From Sordaria brevicollis (lineage: Eukaryota > Ascomycota > Sordariomycetes > Sordariales > Sordariaceae), in NCBI GenBank assembly GCA_033439795.1, contig JAUTDP010000014.1, positions 310,001 to 374,000 on the forward strand: a stretch of DNA of 64,000 bases, given 5' to 3'. The stretch's first letter is position 1, and the number at the start of each line of letters is the position of its first letter. The notes under the pieces are model-generated. The model saw only the letters and a list, made by a program, of their open reading frames with translations, searched no databases and was not told the origin of the DNA. Positions 53,741 through 63,836 of the stretch are shown here, one piece after another. The position numbers and the translations under genes are program-made.

Positions 53741-54892
53741 GATGTCTGTCGGATTCGTAGGGAAGAGTGTCCAAGGAGGTCGAGGGATAAGGAACCTGAC
53801 ATGTTATTCAACCACGGGAATAAGATCATCTAAGCATAGATCCCAAAGTAAGTACCTGCAGCTGCTCTCAGCTCACAGCTGCAGTTTACATTCTGAATCT
53901 GCCCTCGCAGCTGCCCTTTTCTGGAGGTGCAATCCGGGAGCGTCTCAATGCACACGTCGGTATGACGCGAGGTCATCGGTCTCAACCGACTTTCATCTCA
54001 CCTTAACCCTCATCGGGTCTCGATTCCCCTCGTGTTCTTGACTTGTCTGATCTTCCATTGGGTTAGTAGAGCACAGGCGCTTGGTAATTGAGTCTTGAGA
54101 AGCTGGTGAAAGGGTGAGTGGTACGAGGAAAACACCAATTGATGCTCAATTCTAGGACTCTTATATCTCTGCAGTTGAAATCTAGATATCGTGATGTTAG
54201 ATGAAAGGATGAAGTTGCAGTTCCCCTTGCGGCGCGGTGGTCCCTGTAAGCCAATAAAGTGGGTCAGTCTCCACCTTCCCCGGCGTGCTTCTGCCGTGTG
54301 TCGGCCGGGGTTGCTGGCGGACGGGGCTGGCTGGGCTGAAGTTGAGCTGAAAAAGGACGCCATCTAAAAGATCCAATTGACCGACGACGGTGGTCATGAT
54401 GGTTTGTTGTTTGTTTGGCAGTTGCAATTGACCCTTTGACAGACACTTGCCGGTCTGCTGTTCACTCTTGCCTTTCATTTGTCACATTCTCTGTCGTGCC
54501 TTCCAAGCCTTCCATTTGGGCTGGAACCGACTTGTGAACGGCAACCGCCGCCCGTGTGCCAGCCCCAACCTCGGCTCCCCCGTCGGGTCGGTTCTTGGCT
54601 TCCTCCTGAGATCAACACTAGACTCCATCGGCCTCCCGACAGACCACACTCCACGCAAGCCCATGATCATCGACTACCGCCGACTCTTCTAGCTTCGTTT
54701 CCCCTGGCCCTTTTCTTGTTTCTCTTGTCTTTTGTGTTTGTTTCTTGTTCAACCAACGATGTGATACGACCTCCGCCTCGATACACCACGAATGATACCC
54801 CTACCAATTGCGTTTCACCAGCTTTAATACATACACCCGAAACCAGCCTCGAATCCCTCCCTCGAAACCCGATTCCCTCCTAATCCGATCCG
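53741..54892. promoter_or_regulatory. Divergent region fusion dehydrogenase/PEX2
   Basis: 1.15 kb between divergent ATGs. The part near 54650-54890 is pyrimidine-rich and looks like the PEX2 leader. No supported gene. Confidence 0.5.
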
Positions 54893-56827
54893 ATGAGTGA
54901 CCCCAAGTCACCCCCTCCAGGGCCTCCGCCTTCCGCTCCTGCTTCAACAACTCCTGCACCGGCTCCCGCTCCCGCTCCTGCTCCCGCTCCAGCTCCGGCT
55001 GCCGCCGCCCCTGCTGCCGCCTCGGCGCCGACTATCCCGCCTCCTATCTTGCCTTCGAACAACACCTTCGCCCAAGCCCAACAGCGCCTAATTGCCCGTC
55101 GACAAGCTCGTGAGACAGAGAACGCCGCGCGCCTTGCCGCCCAGCGCTCCGAATCCCAACTACGATCTCGCATCGCCGCCTCGCAGTCCCCCCTAATCCG
55201 ACGCCTCGGCTCATCGACCCTCTCTCTTTGGGATGCCATCTCCTCGCGCGAGGGCACACGGCCCGCCTTCCGTGTCGGCCAAGTCGATGCCGAACTTCTC
55301 GATGCGGAGCTCGTTGAACTTCTGCGCACCCAAGTCGGCGACGCCCTAAAGTACATTGGCGGCGGCGTATCCTCGACTATCAAAGACGAATGGGACGCTG
55401 AGATCCTGCTCGTCCTGCGCGCCATCCTCTTCAAGCTGACCATTTGGGACCATGACGCGACCTACGGCGCCGCCCTCCAGAACCTGCGCTACACCGACGC
55501 CCGCAAGGCCGGCCCTGTCCTCCAACCGCCCTCGAAGTTGCAAAAGAGTTTGTACGGTTTCGTCACGGTAGGCGGCAAGTACCTCTGGACCAAATGGGAG
55601 AACTATCTGCTCGACCACGACGAAGCGTCATCCTACTCCCTCGAGGGTCCTAACCCCAACATTCAGCGTCTCAGCCGACTGACCGAATCGATCGGCACCT
55701 TCCACGCCTTCGCCTCGTTCGCCTCCTTCCTCGTCTTCCTCCTGCACGGCCGCTACCGAACTATCCTCGACCGGGTCCTGCGCATGCGCTTAGCGCCGCC
55801 CACCTCGCAAGTCTCGCGCGAGGTCTCGTTCGAGTACCTCAACCGGCAACTCGTCTGGCACGCCTTCACCGAGTTCCTCCTCTTCGTCCTGCCCTTGGTG
55901 GGAATCAACCGCTGGCGGCGCTGGCTCGCGCGCACGTGGCGCCGCACGAAATCGGTCCTCTCCATGTCGGCGACCAACGACACCACGCAAAAGGGGGGCG
56001 AGTTCTCCTTTTTGCCCGAGCGCACCTGCGCCATCTGCTACCAGGACCAAAACAGCGCCAAGTCCGAAGCCGAGCTCCTGGCCGCCGCCTCCTCGTCTTC
56101 GGGCGTTGTCGGCTCGGCGCAGACGGACATTACGAACCCGTACGAGGCCATGCCGTGCGGCTGCGTGTACTGCTTCGTTTGCCTGGCCACGCGCATCGAG
56201 CGTGAGGAGGGCGAAGGGTGGACGTGCTTGCGGTGCGGCGAGCTGGTGAAGGAGTGCAAGCCATGGAGCGGCGACGTGTTGTCCCCCGCTGAGGCGCACG
56301 CGGCGAATAACGGTGGGAGGAACGTGGCGTTTGCGGCGGGCGTGAAGGAGCGCCCCGATCTGAACAGACTGTCGACGGAAAGCGGGAGGAGGAGTAGTAG
56401 TAATCGGGTGTCGTTCGATGATGAGGTTAGGGAGAGGAGGAGAGTCTCGTTTGAGGATGAGATTAGGCCGGGTGAGGATGCGGCTAGTGATGATGGGCCG
56501 GTCCGAGTACCAGAGAAGAAGGAGATGCAGACGAGGTCGATAGGGACGGAGAGTGAGGGTGAGACCAGCACAAGAGCTGACGAAGAGGATGAGGAGGAAG
56601 ATGAAGAAGAAGAAGAGGAGACACAATCAAGGTCGGACCTGCAAACAAGCACTGATGCCGAGGAAGATGACGATGAAGAGGAAGACGAGGAGGAGGAGGA
56701 GGAGGAGGAGGAAGAAGAAGAGGGCGAAGAAGAGGAAGGTTCAGAAGATTCAGATGGATCCGATTCTGAAGATTCCGAAGACTATGAAGCCGAAGAAGAG
56801 GAACTTGGTGAGGATCTTGCTTTCTAG
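54893..56827 (+). CDS. PEX2: Peroxin-2, peroxisomal RING E3 ligase subunit
   Basis: RING-finger membrane ubiquitin ligase subunit that, with PEX10 and PEX12, ubiquitinates the PEX5 receptor for recycling. Single exon, 644 aa. The N-terminus is a Pro-Ala repeat. The Pex2/Pex12 membrane domain covers about residues 90-340, with hydrophobic stretches such as HAFASFASFLVFLLHG and WHAFTEFLLFVLPLVG. The C-terminal RING has CAICYQ (about 380), MPCGCVYCFVCLA (about 420) and CLRCGE (about 445), separated by a long Ser/Ala loop. After the RING an unusually long, almost pure Glu/Asp tail of about 180 residues continues to the stop. The RING and membrane domains make the call secure. Confidence 0.95.
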   Translation: MSDPKSPPPGPPPSAPASTTPAPAPAPAPAPAPAPAAAAPAAASAPTIPPPILPSNNTFAQAQQRLIARRQARETENAARLAAQRSESQLRSRIAASQSPLIRRLGSSTLSLWDAISSREGTRPAFRVGQVDAELLDAELVELLRTQVGDALKYIGGGVSSTIKDEWDAEILLVLRAILFKLTIWDHDATYGAALQNLRYTDARKAGPVLQPPSKLQKSLYGFVTVGGKYLWTKWENYLLDHDEASSYSLEGPNPNIQRLSRLTESIGTFHAFASFASFLVFLLHGRYRTILDRVLRMRLAPPTSQVSREVSFEYLNRQLVWHAFTEFLLFVLPLVGINRWRRWLARTWRRTKSVLSMSATNDTTQKGGEFSFLPERTCAICYQDQNSAKSEAELLAAASSSSGVVGSAQTDITNPYEAMPCGCVYCFVCLATRIEREEGEGWTCLRCGELVKECKPWSGDVLSPAEAHAANNGGRNVAFAAGVKERPDLNRLSTESGRRSSSNRVSFDDEVRERRRVSFEDEIRPGEDAASDDGPVRVPEKKEMQTRSIGTESEGETSTRADEEDEEEDEEEEEETQSRSDLQTSTDAEEDDDEEEDEEEEEEEEEEEEGEEEEGSEDSDGSDSEDSEDYEAEEEELGEDLAF

Positions 56828-57672
56828 TTCGGATGCAAATCTGTATATCAAAATGTTCATGGCGGGTGGGTTGTTCCAGAGTAAGAGTAGTTACAAAGTA
56901 CGAGCGAGCGAGCAAGCAAGCATTGAAATGGAGCAAGCATACTATTATTTTCATGAAGTGTACCAAAGGAAAGTCCCATCAGTCAGTCCATTCTGCAGGA
57001 TTAATGGCAAAATGTGCGTAAGCTATTTGCGGTCTTCGTCAATTAGGACTACTGTAGGAGTATGTCCAGACGACCATGTTCCAGAGAGCGTAAGATACAC
57101 AATCGTCGCTTGAGGGTTCTTGATCGTCAAGCTCGTTTAAGGATGTTGAGAATCCAAGAATCCTACTTAGTATTATAAACTACTGTACCATAGCTGAACA
57201 AAAAAAGTGGCGGCAGCAGACGTCCTACAAGAACCGTACACTCGTGGATACAATACGATTTTATGAACTACGTAGGTGGAAGGTTAAAAGTGTACGCAAG
57301 TATCATGAAGCTCAATATCTACATGCTCTCATAATACCATGGGTATAAAATACTCAAATTCTGACTCTCATAAAACAAAGTTTTTCACAATTCACCAATC
57401 CTTCAAACACAGTTCGCTAACGCAAGATACTCATACAATTGTAGCTATGTCATAACGTCATTACCATATACAAAATCATCATACGCGTATTCTAACATCG
57501 TCTGTCTATCCTGAACCGTGTGCTCCGTCCCTCTGGTTTTCTGTCTTTCCACCAATCGATCCATCTAGGGATATCCAAAACTGTTTTAATCAATCAACGC
57601 AAAATAACAGAAAACGGGAAGGAACGTATCAGGCTACTGAAGCCCATCATATCCAGAAATCTCATCCCTCAC
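56828..57672. other. Convergent 3' region
   Basis: 845 bp between the stops of PEX2 (+) and the Pal1-family gene (-). AT-rich in the right half, with no coding signal. An ORF at 56833-57021 is composition-driven. Confidence 0.5.
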
Positions 57673-60147
57673 CTAAACCTCCTCCCTCTTCCTCCTAATA
57701 CTCCCCAATCTCCTCTTCAAGCTCTGCGCAATATTCTTGCCCGTCGTATTACTCCTCCTAATGCCACTGTTCGACTCGCCAACTCCTTCATATTCATACG
57801 CACCTCCATATCCAGAACTGGTACCAGTACCAGTAGCGGCAGCATTACTGACGCTTCTCTGTCTGACTCTGGCGTTACCTTCCTTGCCACCATCACCCAT
57901 AAGACCAGAGTTGGCACCGGGAACTTCCAAGTGGTGCGTAGAGCGGGGTTGCATCTCAATCATCGTAGCCCCGCGGCCTTCCTTAGAGGCGTAGGTGTCG
58001 TTGAGGCTGTAACCGCGAGAACGGCTGCGATGCTTGTGGTCTTTGAGTTGCTTCTCGATGGTGTAGGAGGGTTCTCCTTTTCCTTTGAGGTCGTCGGGGT
58101 GGTATTGCTACATAGTCTGTTAGTTTTTTGACTGTAAAGCCAAGTGAGGGAAAGAGGGAAAAAAAAAAAAAAGAATAAAAAAAAAAAAAAAAAGAACAAA
58201 AAAAAAAGACACTTACATAACCCTCCCACCGCTTATACTGACCACCGCCCGCCGCACCTTCACGCATCATATCCGTTCCCTCCTGATACTCCATCGTGCG
58301 TCCGGCAATATCTTGCATACCCGGCGGAACCACGGCTGTTCCCTGCAAGGGTACGTGCTTGACCAGAGAGTCCTGGACGTACTCTTGAGGAGTGGCTTTG
58401 AGAGCCTCCATGTTGGTGTCCTTGACGGCCTCGACGGGCGAGTACTTCTTGTTGCGGTTGCGGGATGCCATGGTGGCGTCGTACGGCCCTTCGTGGTGGA
58501 AGGTGGCCGTGGAATCCAGAGTGTCGATGATGTCGATCGGCTGCTGATGGCGAGGGTTGTGCAGATTGGGCGCCCGGTCAGCGGCCCGGTAGTCCCGCTC
58601 GAGCATGGCGAGCGGCCGGTGAGACATGTCGCCGGGATAACGCTCCCTCAGGGAGCTGGAACGACGAGGCCGGCCTGTTGTTGGTTGGAGTTCGCCTTGA
58701 CGAGCCATTGTTGCTGTATTTTGCTGGTCTTCTTCTTGTTGGGCGAGTGTTTCGAGCTTTTGAGTGAGAGTTTCGACGAATCGGTGAGAGTGATCTCTGG
58801 GATGATGTTCGGCAAGAGAGACAGCACGTCGAACGCCCCAGCCTTTCTCTATCAAGAGCGTATTGGACTCGTTCACGGTTGGTCGAGACGAGGCGACGCT
58901 GTAGGACCTGGTGAGAAGAGTGCCCTGGTTCCAGCGAGTTGTGGGAGGGTTGGCTGTATGTAAGGATCTCTTTCTCTCCAACTCGGTTACCGGATAGAAT
59001 TTCGGCTGTGGAGGAGGCGGTTTTGCTTTGCTGCTGAGACTATTGCTCCTGCTCAGAATTCGACGGAGTAAAGGCAGTTCTTCGGGATGCTCGGCGGTAG
59101 GAGCGAATGAACTCCTACGACGGTGGGTACCAAGAGTTGGACGGGTAGGACTGGCACACGGCGGTGATGTGACAGGAAGACCTTGGATACGAGTTGCGGA
59201 TTCCTCGCTGGGCTCGGGCTCGTAGAGTGGTCCTAGGATATACTTGCTTGCCTAATCGGGTGTGTAAGTGCAAGCCGTGGAGTAGAGCGGAGAGGCAAGG
59301 TGATGTTGTTATTTTCAGAGGGAAAGAGACAGACGAGAAGAGAAAAAGGTGGCCGGTGAGTTTATATCTGAAGTCTACACGCAGGGTCCTGTCTAGGTAC
59401 AGAAAGCCGGCGGGACGAAGCATCATGGAGTCTCTCAACCTTCAAGTTGGCTGCGCCTTGGCAGGGGATCGGCAGGAACGTGGGAGTGACGCAACATTCA
59501 ACTTGCAAGTACTTCCCGGCTTGCTCGCTGTCGTCACTAACATCGAAGTAAGCCACTCACCTCTCCCCTTGCCAGTGACCGCCGCCTCACAAAAGACTCT
59601 GTGATGCGTGATTTGAATGATAGAATGTCGTACAAGACTTTGTCGATATATTTGGCTGAAGAGGACCATGGCTAATGGGGGAGAATGAATGTGGTTTGGA
59701 CACAAGAGTGCTTAGAGGGCATGTTAAGAGAAGACGGCAGAACTGTGCGATAATGCTAACAGAAAAGGGTGGAACTGATCGCGCTTGCGATCACCACCAC
59801 AGCTAATAAGGACCTTTCAACTTTGGATGCAAATCCCGCCAAAGCCGAAACCGGGAGCTATCCCGTCATCTTTGTCCACCTGCCCTTCCGAAAACCCTCC
59901 CCATAAATTTAGAAGCTGACGACTGCTGGTTTTTGTCTCGAGACCGAAGTGTGGCCGCGCAAGCTGACACGCTCGGCTGGGCATGGCGATCTGTGGAGCA
60001 ACAGAGAGGTGTAAAAAGATAAATAGGAACAATGAAGCTTACCCATTGCTTGTCGTACACCTGGTCGTCGTCGTCGTACGCTCCGTCATCCATCCCGCTT
60101 GGCTCCAGTCTCGGATGTCTCTGAGTCGACAGATATGCGGCGGCCAT
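57673..60147 (-). CDS. Pal1-family cell-morphology protein
   Basis: Fungal Pal1-domain protein, associated in yeasts with polarised growth and endocytic sites. Exons: 60147-60043 (35 codons), 59251-58217 (345 codons) and 58107-57673 (145 codons), 524 aa. Both junctions are phase 0 (YDKQW|ASKYILGPL and KRWEGY|QYHPDDLKGK). The Pal1 core is clear: HHEGPYDATMASRNRNKKYS, PVEAVKDTNMEALKATP and VKHVPLQGTAVVPPGM. It continues across the intron as YHPDDLKGKGEPSYTIEKQL. Intron 1 is 791 bp, which is long here; intron 2 (109 bp) contains A-rich runs. The first exon rests on the ATG, the donor GTAAGC and phase agreement. Confidence 0.85.
58158..58209. repeat. Poly-A tracts inside Pal1 gene intron 2
   Basis: Three consecutive A runs on the plus strand (poly-T in the pre-mRNA), broken by single G, T or C bases. 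They lie within the 109-bp intron, between donor and branch site. Confidence 0.9.
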
Positions 60148-61301
60148 GGCTTCCGGAAGGCGGCTGTGCGTGCAGCTTGTGTTTCAGGGCCCTTGGTGCA
60201 GGGGATCGACAGCAGGTAGCTTGTGAAATTTCAAAGTTGAGGTCCAGGTAGCACAACCGACACACGAGAGATGTTCGGAAACGGGGGAAACAACAAAAAA
60301 GAGGGAAGACGCCAAAGGAAAGAAAAATACATAGAAAGAGATGACACCCAGGGCAACTTGCAAAAGTCGACTAGCAAGCGGTGCGATATTATATTTGCCA
60401 TCCATCTCCTCCTGGGGCTCCTCCTCCTCCTCCTCACGGGCAAAGAATTGGGTGTGTCCCATGATGAAGACATGGCCAATTGGCGACTTCATTTGGGCAG
60501 CATGACCGCCGGGAGAGCGTTACCACCCTCAGACAGCGCAAGCGGAGGTTCGAGACCGTTGGCCTACTGCCCTGAAGGGGTAAAAGAAGGGAGAATCAAT
60601 ACATGAGACCGACGTCATGGCGAGGTTGCATTTAGCCAGCCCGGAGACGATGCAATCTAGACCGGAGGTCCAGGCCGGGCCAGCGACGGTGTTTGTTTGG
60701 TCGGCTAACCGGTGGTGATACTGGGGGTTATTCTCACTGCCGCCCACAAAGTAAAAAGGTGCTGACTATGAGGGTACATAGAAGTACTGAAGGCCATTCA
60801 GGGAATTGGATAGGGATCTGAGACCAACTTGATCTGTACCTGCTTCTGGAGAAACAAGTCGGGTAGCAATAGAGGTAGGCATGTACACAGTACACTGCAG
60901 GTAGAGGTAGAGGTAGAGGTAGGAATGCGGGGAGAGAGGATCTAAAACGGACGGGCCTGACAGTGCAGATGAAAGCCGTGATAGCAGCACTTGCCACTTC
61001 ACACGCCGCTTCAAATTCCTCTCACTTCCACTTCAGTTCCATCGCGATATTTTACGACTATAAGTGGGAAGTGTCTAATGACGGGAGGGAAAAGGAAAGA
61101 AGAGCAGAAACAACGGAGGAACAATGGAACCGCACAGGGGGGCGGCAACCCAACTCCGTCCCTGATCCACACCTTCCCCGCGTGCCGCTCGGTACCTGCT
61201 AGAAAATGCAGGTTCACATTCACTCGTTCGCTAAATGGCACCCACTGCACAACGCGGCAACCAGGCACGCCAGGCACCGTGGCACCTCGACCTCAAAAAT
61301 C
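60148..61301. other. Upstream region of Pal1 gene, no gene seen
   Basis: Left part: promoter and leader of the Pal1-family gene. It contains a CTCCTC run near 60410-60435 and a (GTAGAG)n microsatellite at about 60898-60923. ORFs in this stretch have no domain, and several overlap on both strands. Confidence 0.5.
60898..60923 (+). repeat. (GTAGAG)n microsatellite
   Basis: About four tandem hexamer copies, AGGTAGAGGTAGAGGTAGAG and onward, in non-coding DNA. Confidence 0.85.
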
Positions 61302-61664
61302 GAGGTGACTAGGGCGACTGTGTAAGTGTCTAAGGCGACTGTGTGGGGCTCAATGTCTAAGTCTCAGCCAAAGTCTAAGTTAGTGTTAGGGTTAGGTTAG
61401 TGGTTAGGGTTAGTTAGGGTTAGTTAGGGTTGGTTCCGGGGGTGCAGGGGGCCGGCGAGAGGCCCCCGAGTGTGAATGGGAAAAAATGCCTTCGAAAAGG
61501 TTGAATTTGGAGCGTTGTTATTGCGGTCTTGAAATGAGGATTCTGGTGATGGTTGGGGCGCGAAGTCCATGCTCAACTTCGCGGTCTTGGCTGGTATCTA
61601 GCAGCGAATTTGTATGGCCCCACACAGTCGCCCCAGACAGTTACACAGTCGCCCTAGTCGGCTC
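61302..61664. mobile_element. Inverted-repeat element enclosing telomere-like repeats
   Basis: Left arm 61307-61350 and the reverse complement of right arm 61616-61659 match over about 44 bp with roughly four mismatches (GACTAGGGCGACTGTGTAA...GGCGACTGTGTGGGG). Weaker similarity extends a few bases outward. Each arm carries two direct copies of GCGACTGTGT. The interior holds degenerate TTAGGG repeats and a short GGGGGCC/GGCCCCC hairpin near 61447-61466. No target-site duplication is evident. The structure fits a MITE or foldback element that carries, or was built around, telomeric repeats. Confidence 0.65.
61383..61433 (+). repeat. Interstitial telomere-type repeats
   Basis: Runs of GTTAGGGTTAGGTTAGTGGTT and GGGTTAGTTAGGGTTAGTTA, a mix of exact TTAGGG and shortened TTAG units over about 50 bp. 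Neurospora-type telomeres are TTAGGG on the G-rich strand. The repeats are flanked by the arms of the inverted-repeat element. Confidence 0.85.
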
Positions 61665-61939
61665 CTTTCGGGAGTCCGAGTCGAAACAGACTGATAGTAA
61701 CTGGAATTCGGCCATCTTGCAAAACTCCCAAATATTCAAAGGCCGTCAACTTTTTGGATCAAAGTTATCATCATAGTCCTCAGCCCAACAGTCTCATAAT
61801 TTGTTTTCAGATCCAATTTCTTCCAGTCATCTTCACCCACTTTGCTACACTACTCTACCAACACACAGCCGCAAGCCACCTCAACTAAATCTCAACAATC
61901 TTCGTCACCGGGCAGCGTCCTCACAAACCACCTGCAGTC

Positions 61940-62990
61940 ATGAAACGGTCTCTTGTAGATTATGACTCCGAGTCCGGATCAGAGCTTGAAAATGGACACC
62001 TGTCGGCCAAGCTGAAGACGGGTTTGGCCGATATTCCTGGTTTGTCCAAGAGGCGCCAAACCGGTAACGCCGGTGTGTAAGCCCCACTCCGGCTCCGGCT
62101 CCGGCTCCGGCTCCGACTGCCCCACCGACCTAAACACTAACACCCGCACAGGATCCCCGGACACGGCACCAGCGCCAAAGCCAACGTCACCTCTCCCACC
62201 ACTCCCGGATCGCTTCAACGATATCAACCCCTCCAACCCTCGAACTACCATCAGCGACGATCCTTCCCTGCACCAAGGTCGTCAGCGCCAAGTCCCTCAC
62301 AAACCGGGTAACTGGCCGAGTCACGTTTATGTTGAATGGGTTCCCGGCTCGGGGGAACGTGACCGCCTCTCTTCGCTTGTCGGCAAGCTTCAGACTCGAG
62401 TGGCTTCTGCTTCTCAGCATGACCCCGATCTCAAGGGCATCGAGATACACACAACTTTGAGAGATCCCGAATTACCCGTCGACAAGCCACTGCACATCAG
62501 CTTGTCGGCTTCATTCATGCTGACAACTGATAACAAGGACGATTTTCTCAAAGAGCTGAAAACAGCCATCAAATCGACCGGTGTGCCACAATTTATGGTG
62601 GGCATCTCTGGAGAAGTCGATTGGTATCGATCCGAGGAAAATGCCAGGTCGTTCTTAGTCTTGCGGTTGCGTGAGGTTCACGACAGTAACGACACTGCCT
62701 CTACTGCCGACGCCAATCCCAACCCCCGACTAACCAGTCTACTTGAACAATGCAACAAAACCGTTAAAGCCTACGGCGAGCCGCCACTCTATGAAGGTCC
62801 GGATATGGGTCGCCGCTTCCACATCACGATAGCCTGGACCCACGCTCATCCAACTGAGTCGCTGAAGCAGCTGACGAGCTTACTCCTCGATGATCCACTC
62901 GCGGACAATATTTGTACTGCCTTCCGCATAGATAAGGTCAAGATCAAGATTGGAAATAACGTTACCGGGCTTGAGCTACAGACTGCATAG
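61940..62990 (+). CDS. USB1: USB1, U6 snRNA 3'-end phosphodiesterase
   Basis: 2H-superfamily exonuclease that trims U6 snRNA and leaves a protective 3' end. Exons 61940-62072 and 62152-62990 give 323 aa. The 79-bp intron (GTGTGT...CACAG) splits a Gly codon, and its 5' half contains tandem CTCCGG hexamers. The two catalytic H-x-S/T motifs are LHISLS (about residue 157) and FHITIAWT (about residue 266). The N-terminal NWPSHVYVEW stretch and the C-terminal KVKIKIGNNV complete the family pattern. It ends at TAG 62988-62990, the normal position for the family. The same frame then stays open for 282 more codons. It acts in the nucleus. Confidence 0.93.
62073..62151 (+). repeat. CTCCGG hexamer array in the USB1 intron
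   Basis: About four or five tandem copies of CTCCGG (62087-62115) occupy the first half of the intron, downstream of a GTGTGTAAG donor with two possible GT positions. The region stays open in the +1 frame, which is probably a by-product of the repeat. Confidence 0.8.
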
Positions 62991-63836
62991 GGGAGCGAGT
63001 CTTCTGCAACTGACCTGAGCGATGAAGTGGTTCAAAACCATTTCTTCGGAAATCGAACAACGACCTTGCTGTGCCGCCTATGTCACTTAAGGGTAAGGAA
63101 AGATCGGGTTCGGGATCATCTGGCTGGGAACTGCAGGATCAAGTGGAAACAGTTCGATGTGACCGCAAAACAAATACGTTGTCGGCGATGCGGTCGTTAT
63201 ATTAGGTTCTCTGTCAAAGACCATGTGGATTCCGAGGAGTGTACCTCCGTAGCGGACAGGTTCGAATTCACTGAAAATGGACATCGTTGTCGGCGCTGTG
63301 GCGCGACCTTAGCCAAAAACGTTTTCGATAGCCATGGCCTCAGAAACAGCTTGGAACAACACTGGAACAACTCAAAATGTTCACTTATACCGGAATTCGA
63401 TCAGGTCGACAGAAAAATAAAGTGCCGGAGGTGTGGGACTGAGGTGTTGGAGTGTAGCACCGGGCTTATCAGCTTGGCTGGAAGAAGGATAACCAAGCTT
63501 AAGGAGCACTTGAAGACGCCCGAGTGTAAGAAGGAGTTCGAAAAGCGTGGTGAAGTTCTGCCGGAGATCAAGCAGGAGGATGGTCCTGAAGAGGATGGTC
63601 CTGAAGAGGATGGTCCTGAAGAGGATGGTCCTGAAGAGGATGGTCCTGAAGAGGATGGTCCTGAAGAGGGTGGTCCTGAAGAGGATGGTCCTGAAGAGGG
63701 TGGTCCTGAAGAGGATAAGTCTGAAAAGGACAAGTCTGAAAGGGATGCCATGCCCGAAACTGATTACTACTGCAAAACTAGTACCAACGACTACATCGTC
63801 GAAACACGACAGATAAAGGACTTAAGAGGGGTTTAG
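62991..63836 (+). CDS. Zinc-knuckle ORF continuing the USB1 frame after TAG
   Basis: 281 sense codons in exactly the USB1 frame, starting right after its TAG. There is no ATG until about 63748, near the end. The apparent start at 63027 is GTG. The sequence begins GSESSATDLSDEVVQ and contains four C-x2-C...H...C units: CRLCHLRV...DHLAGNC, CRRCGRYI...DHVDSEEC, CRRCGATL...QHWNNSKC and CRRCGTEV...EHLKTPEC. An acidic pentapeptide array (DGPEE) and a short tail follow. The regular metal-binding pattern argues that it is, or recently was, translated as protein. Routes: readthrough of the TAG, an unseen splice, or decay of a former fusion. No family was recognised beyond the knuckle pattern. Confidence 0.6.
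   Translation, partial: GSESSATDLSDEVVQNHFFGNRTTTLLCRLCHLRVRKDRVRDHLAGNCRIKWKQFDVTAKQIRCRRCGRYIRFSVKDHVDSEECTSVADRFEFTENGHRCRRCGATLAKNVFDSHGLRNSLEQHWNNSKCSLIPEFDQVDRKIKCRRCGTEVLECSTGLISLAGRRITKLKEHLKTPECKKEFEKRGEVLPEIKQEDGPEEDGPEEDGPEEDGPEEDGPEEDGPEEGGPEEDGPEEGGPEEDKSEKDKSERDAMPETDYYCKTSTNDYIVETRQIKDLRGV
63577..63730 (+). repeat. 15-bp coding minisatellite (DGPEE)
   Basis: About nine tandem copies of GATGGTCCTGAAGAG, two with GGT replacing GAT (GGPEE), followed by two diverged units (DKSEK, DKSER). It encodes the acidic tail of the zinc-knuckle ORF. Confidence 0.9.

Noticed and set aside
60500..60580. tRNA-like B box (GGTTCGAGACC)
   Set aside because: No matching A box, acceptor stem or terminator could be arranged around it.
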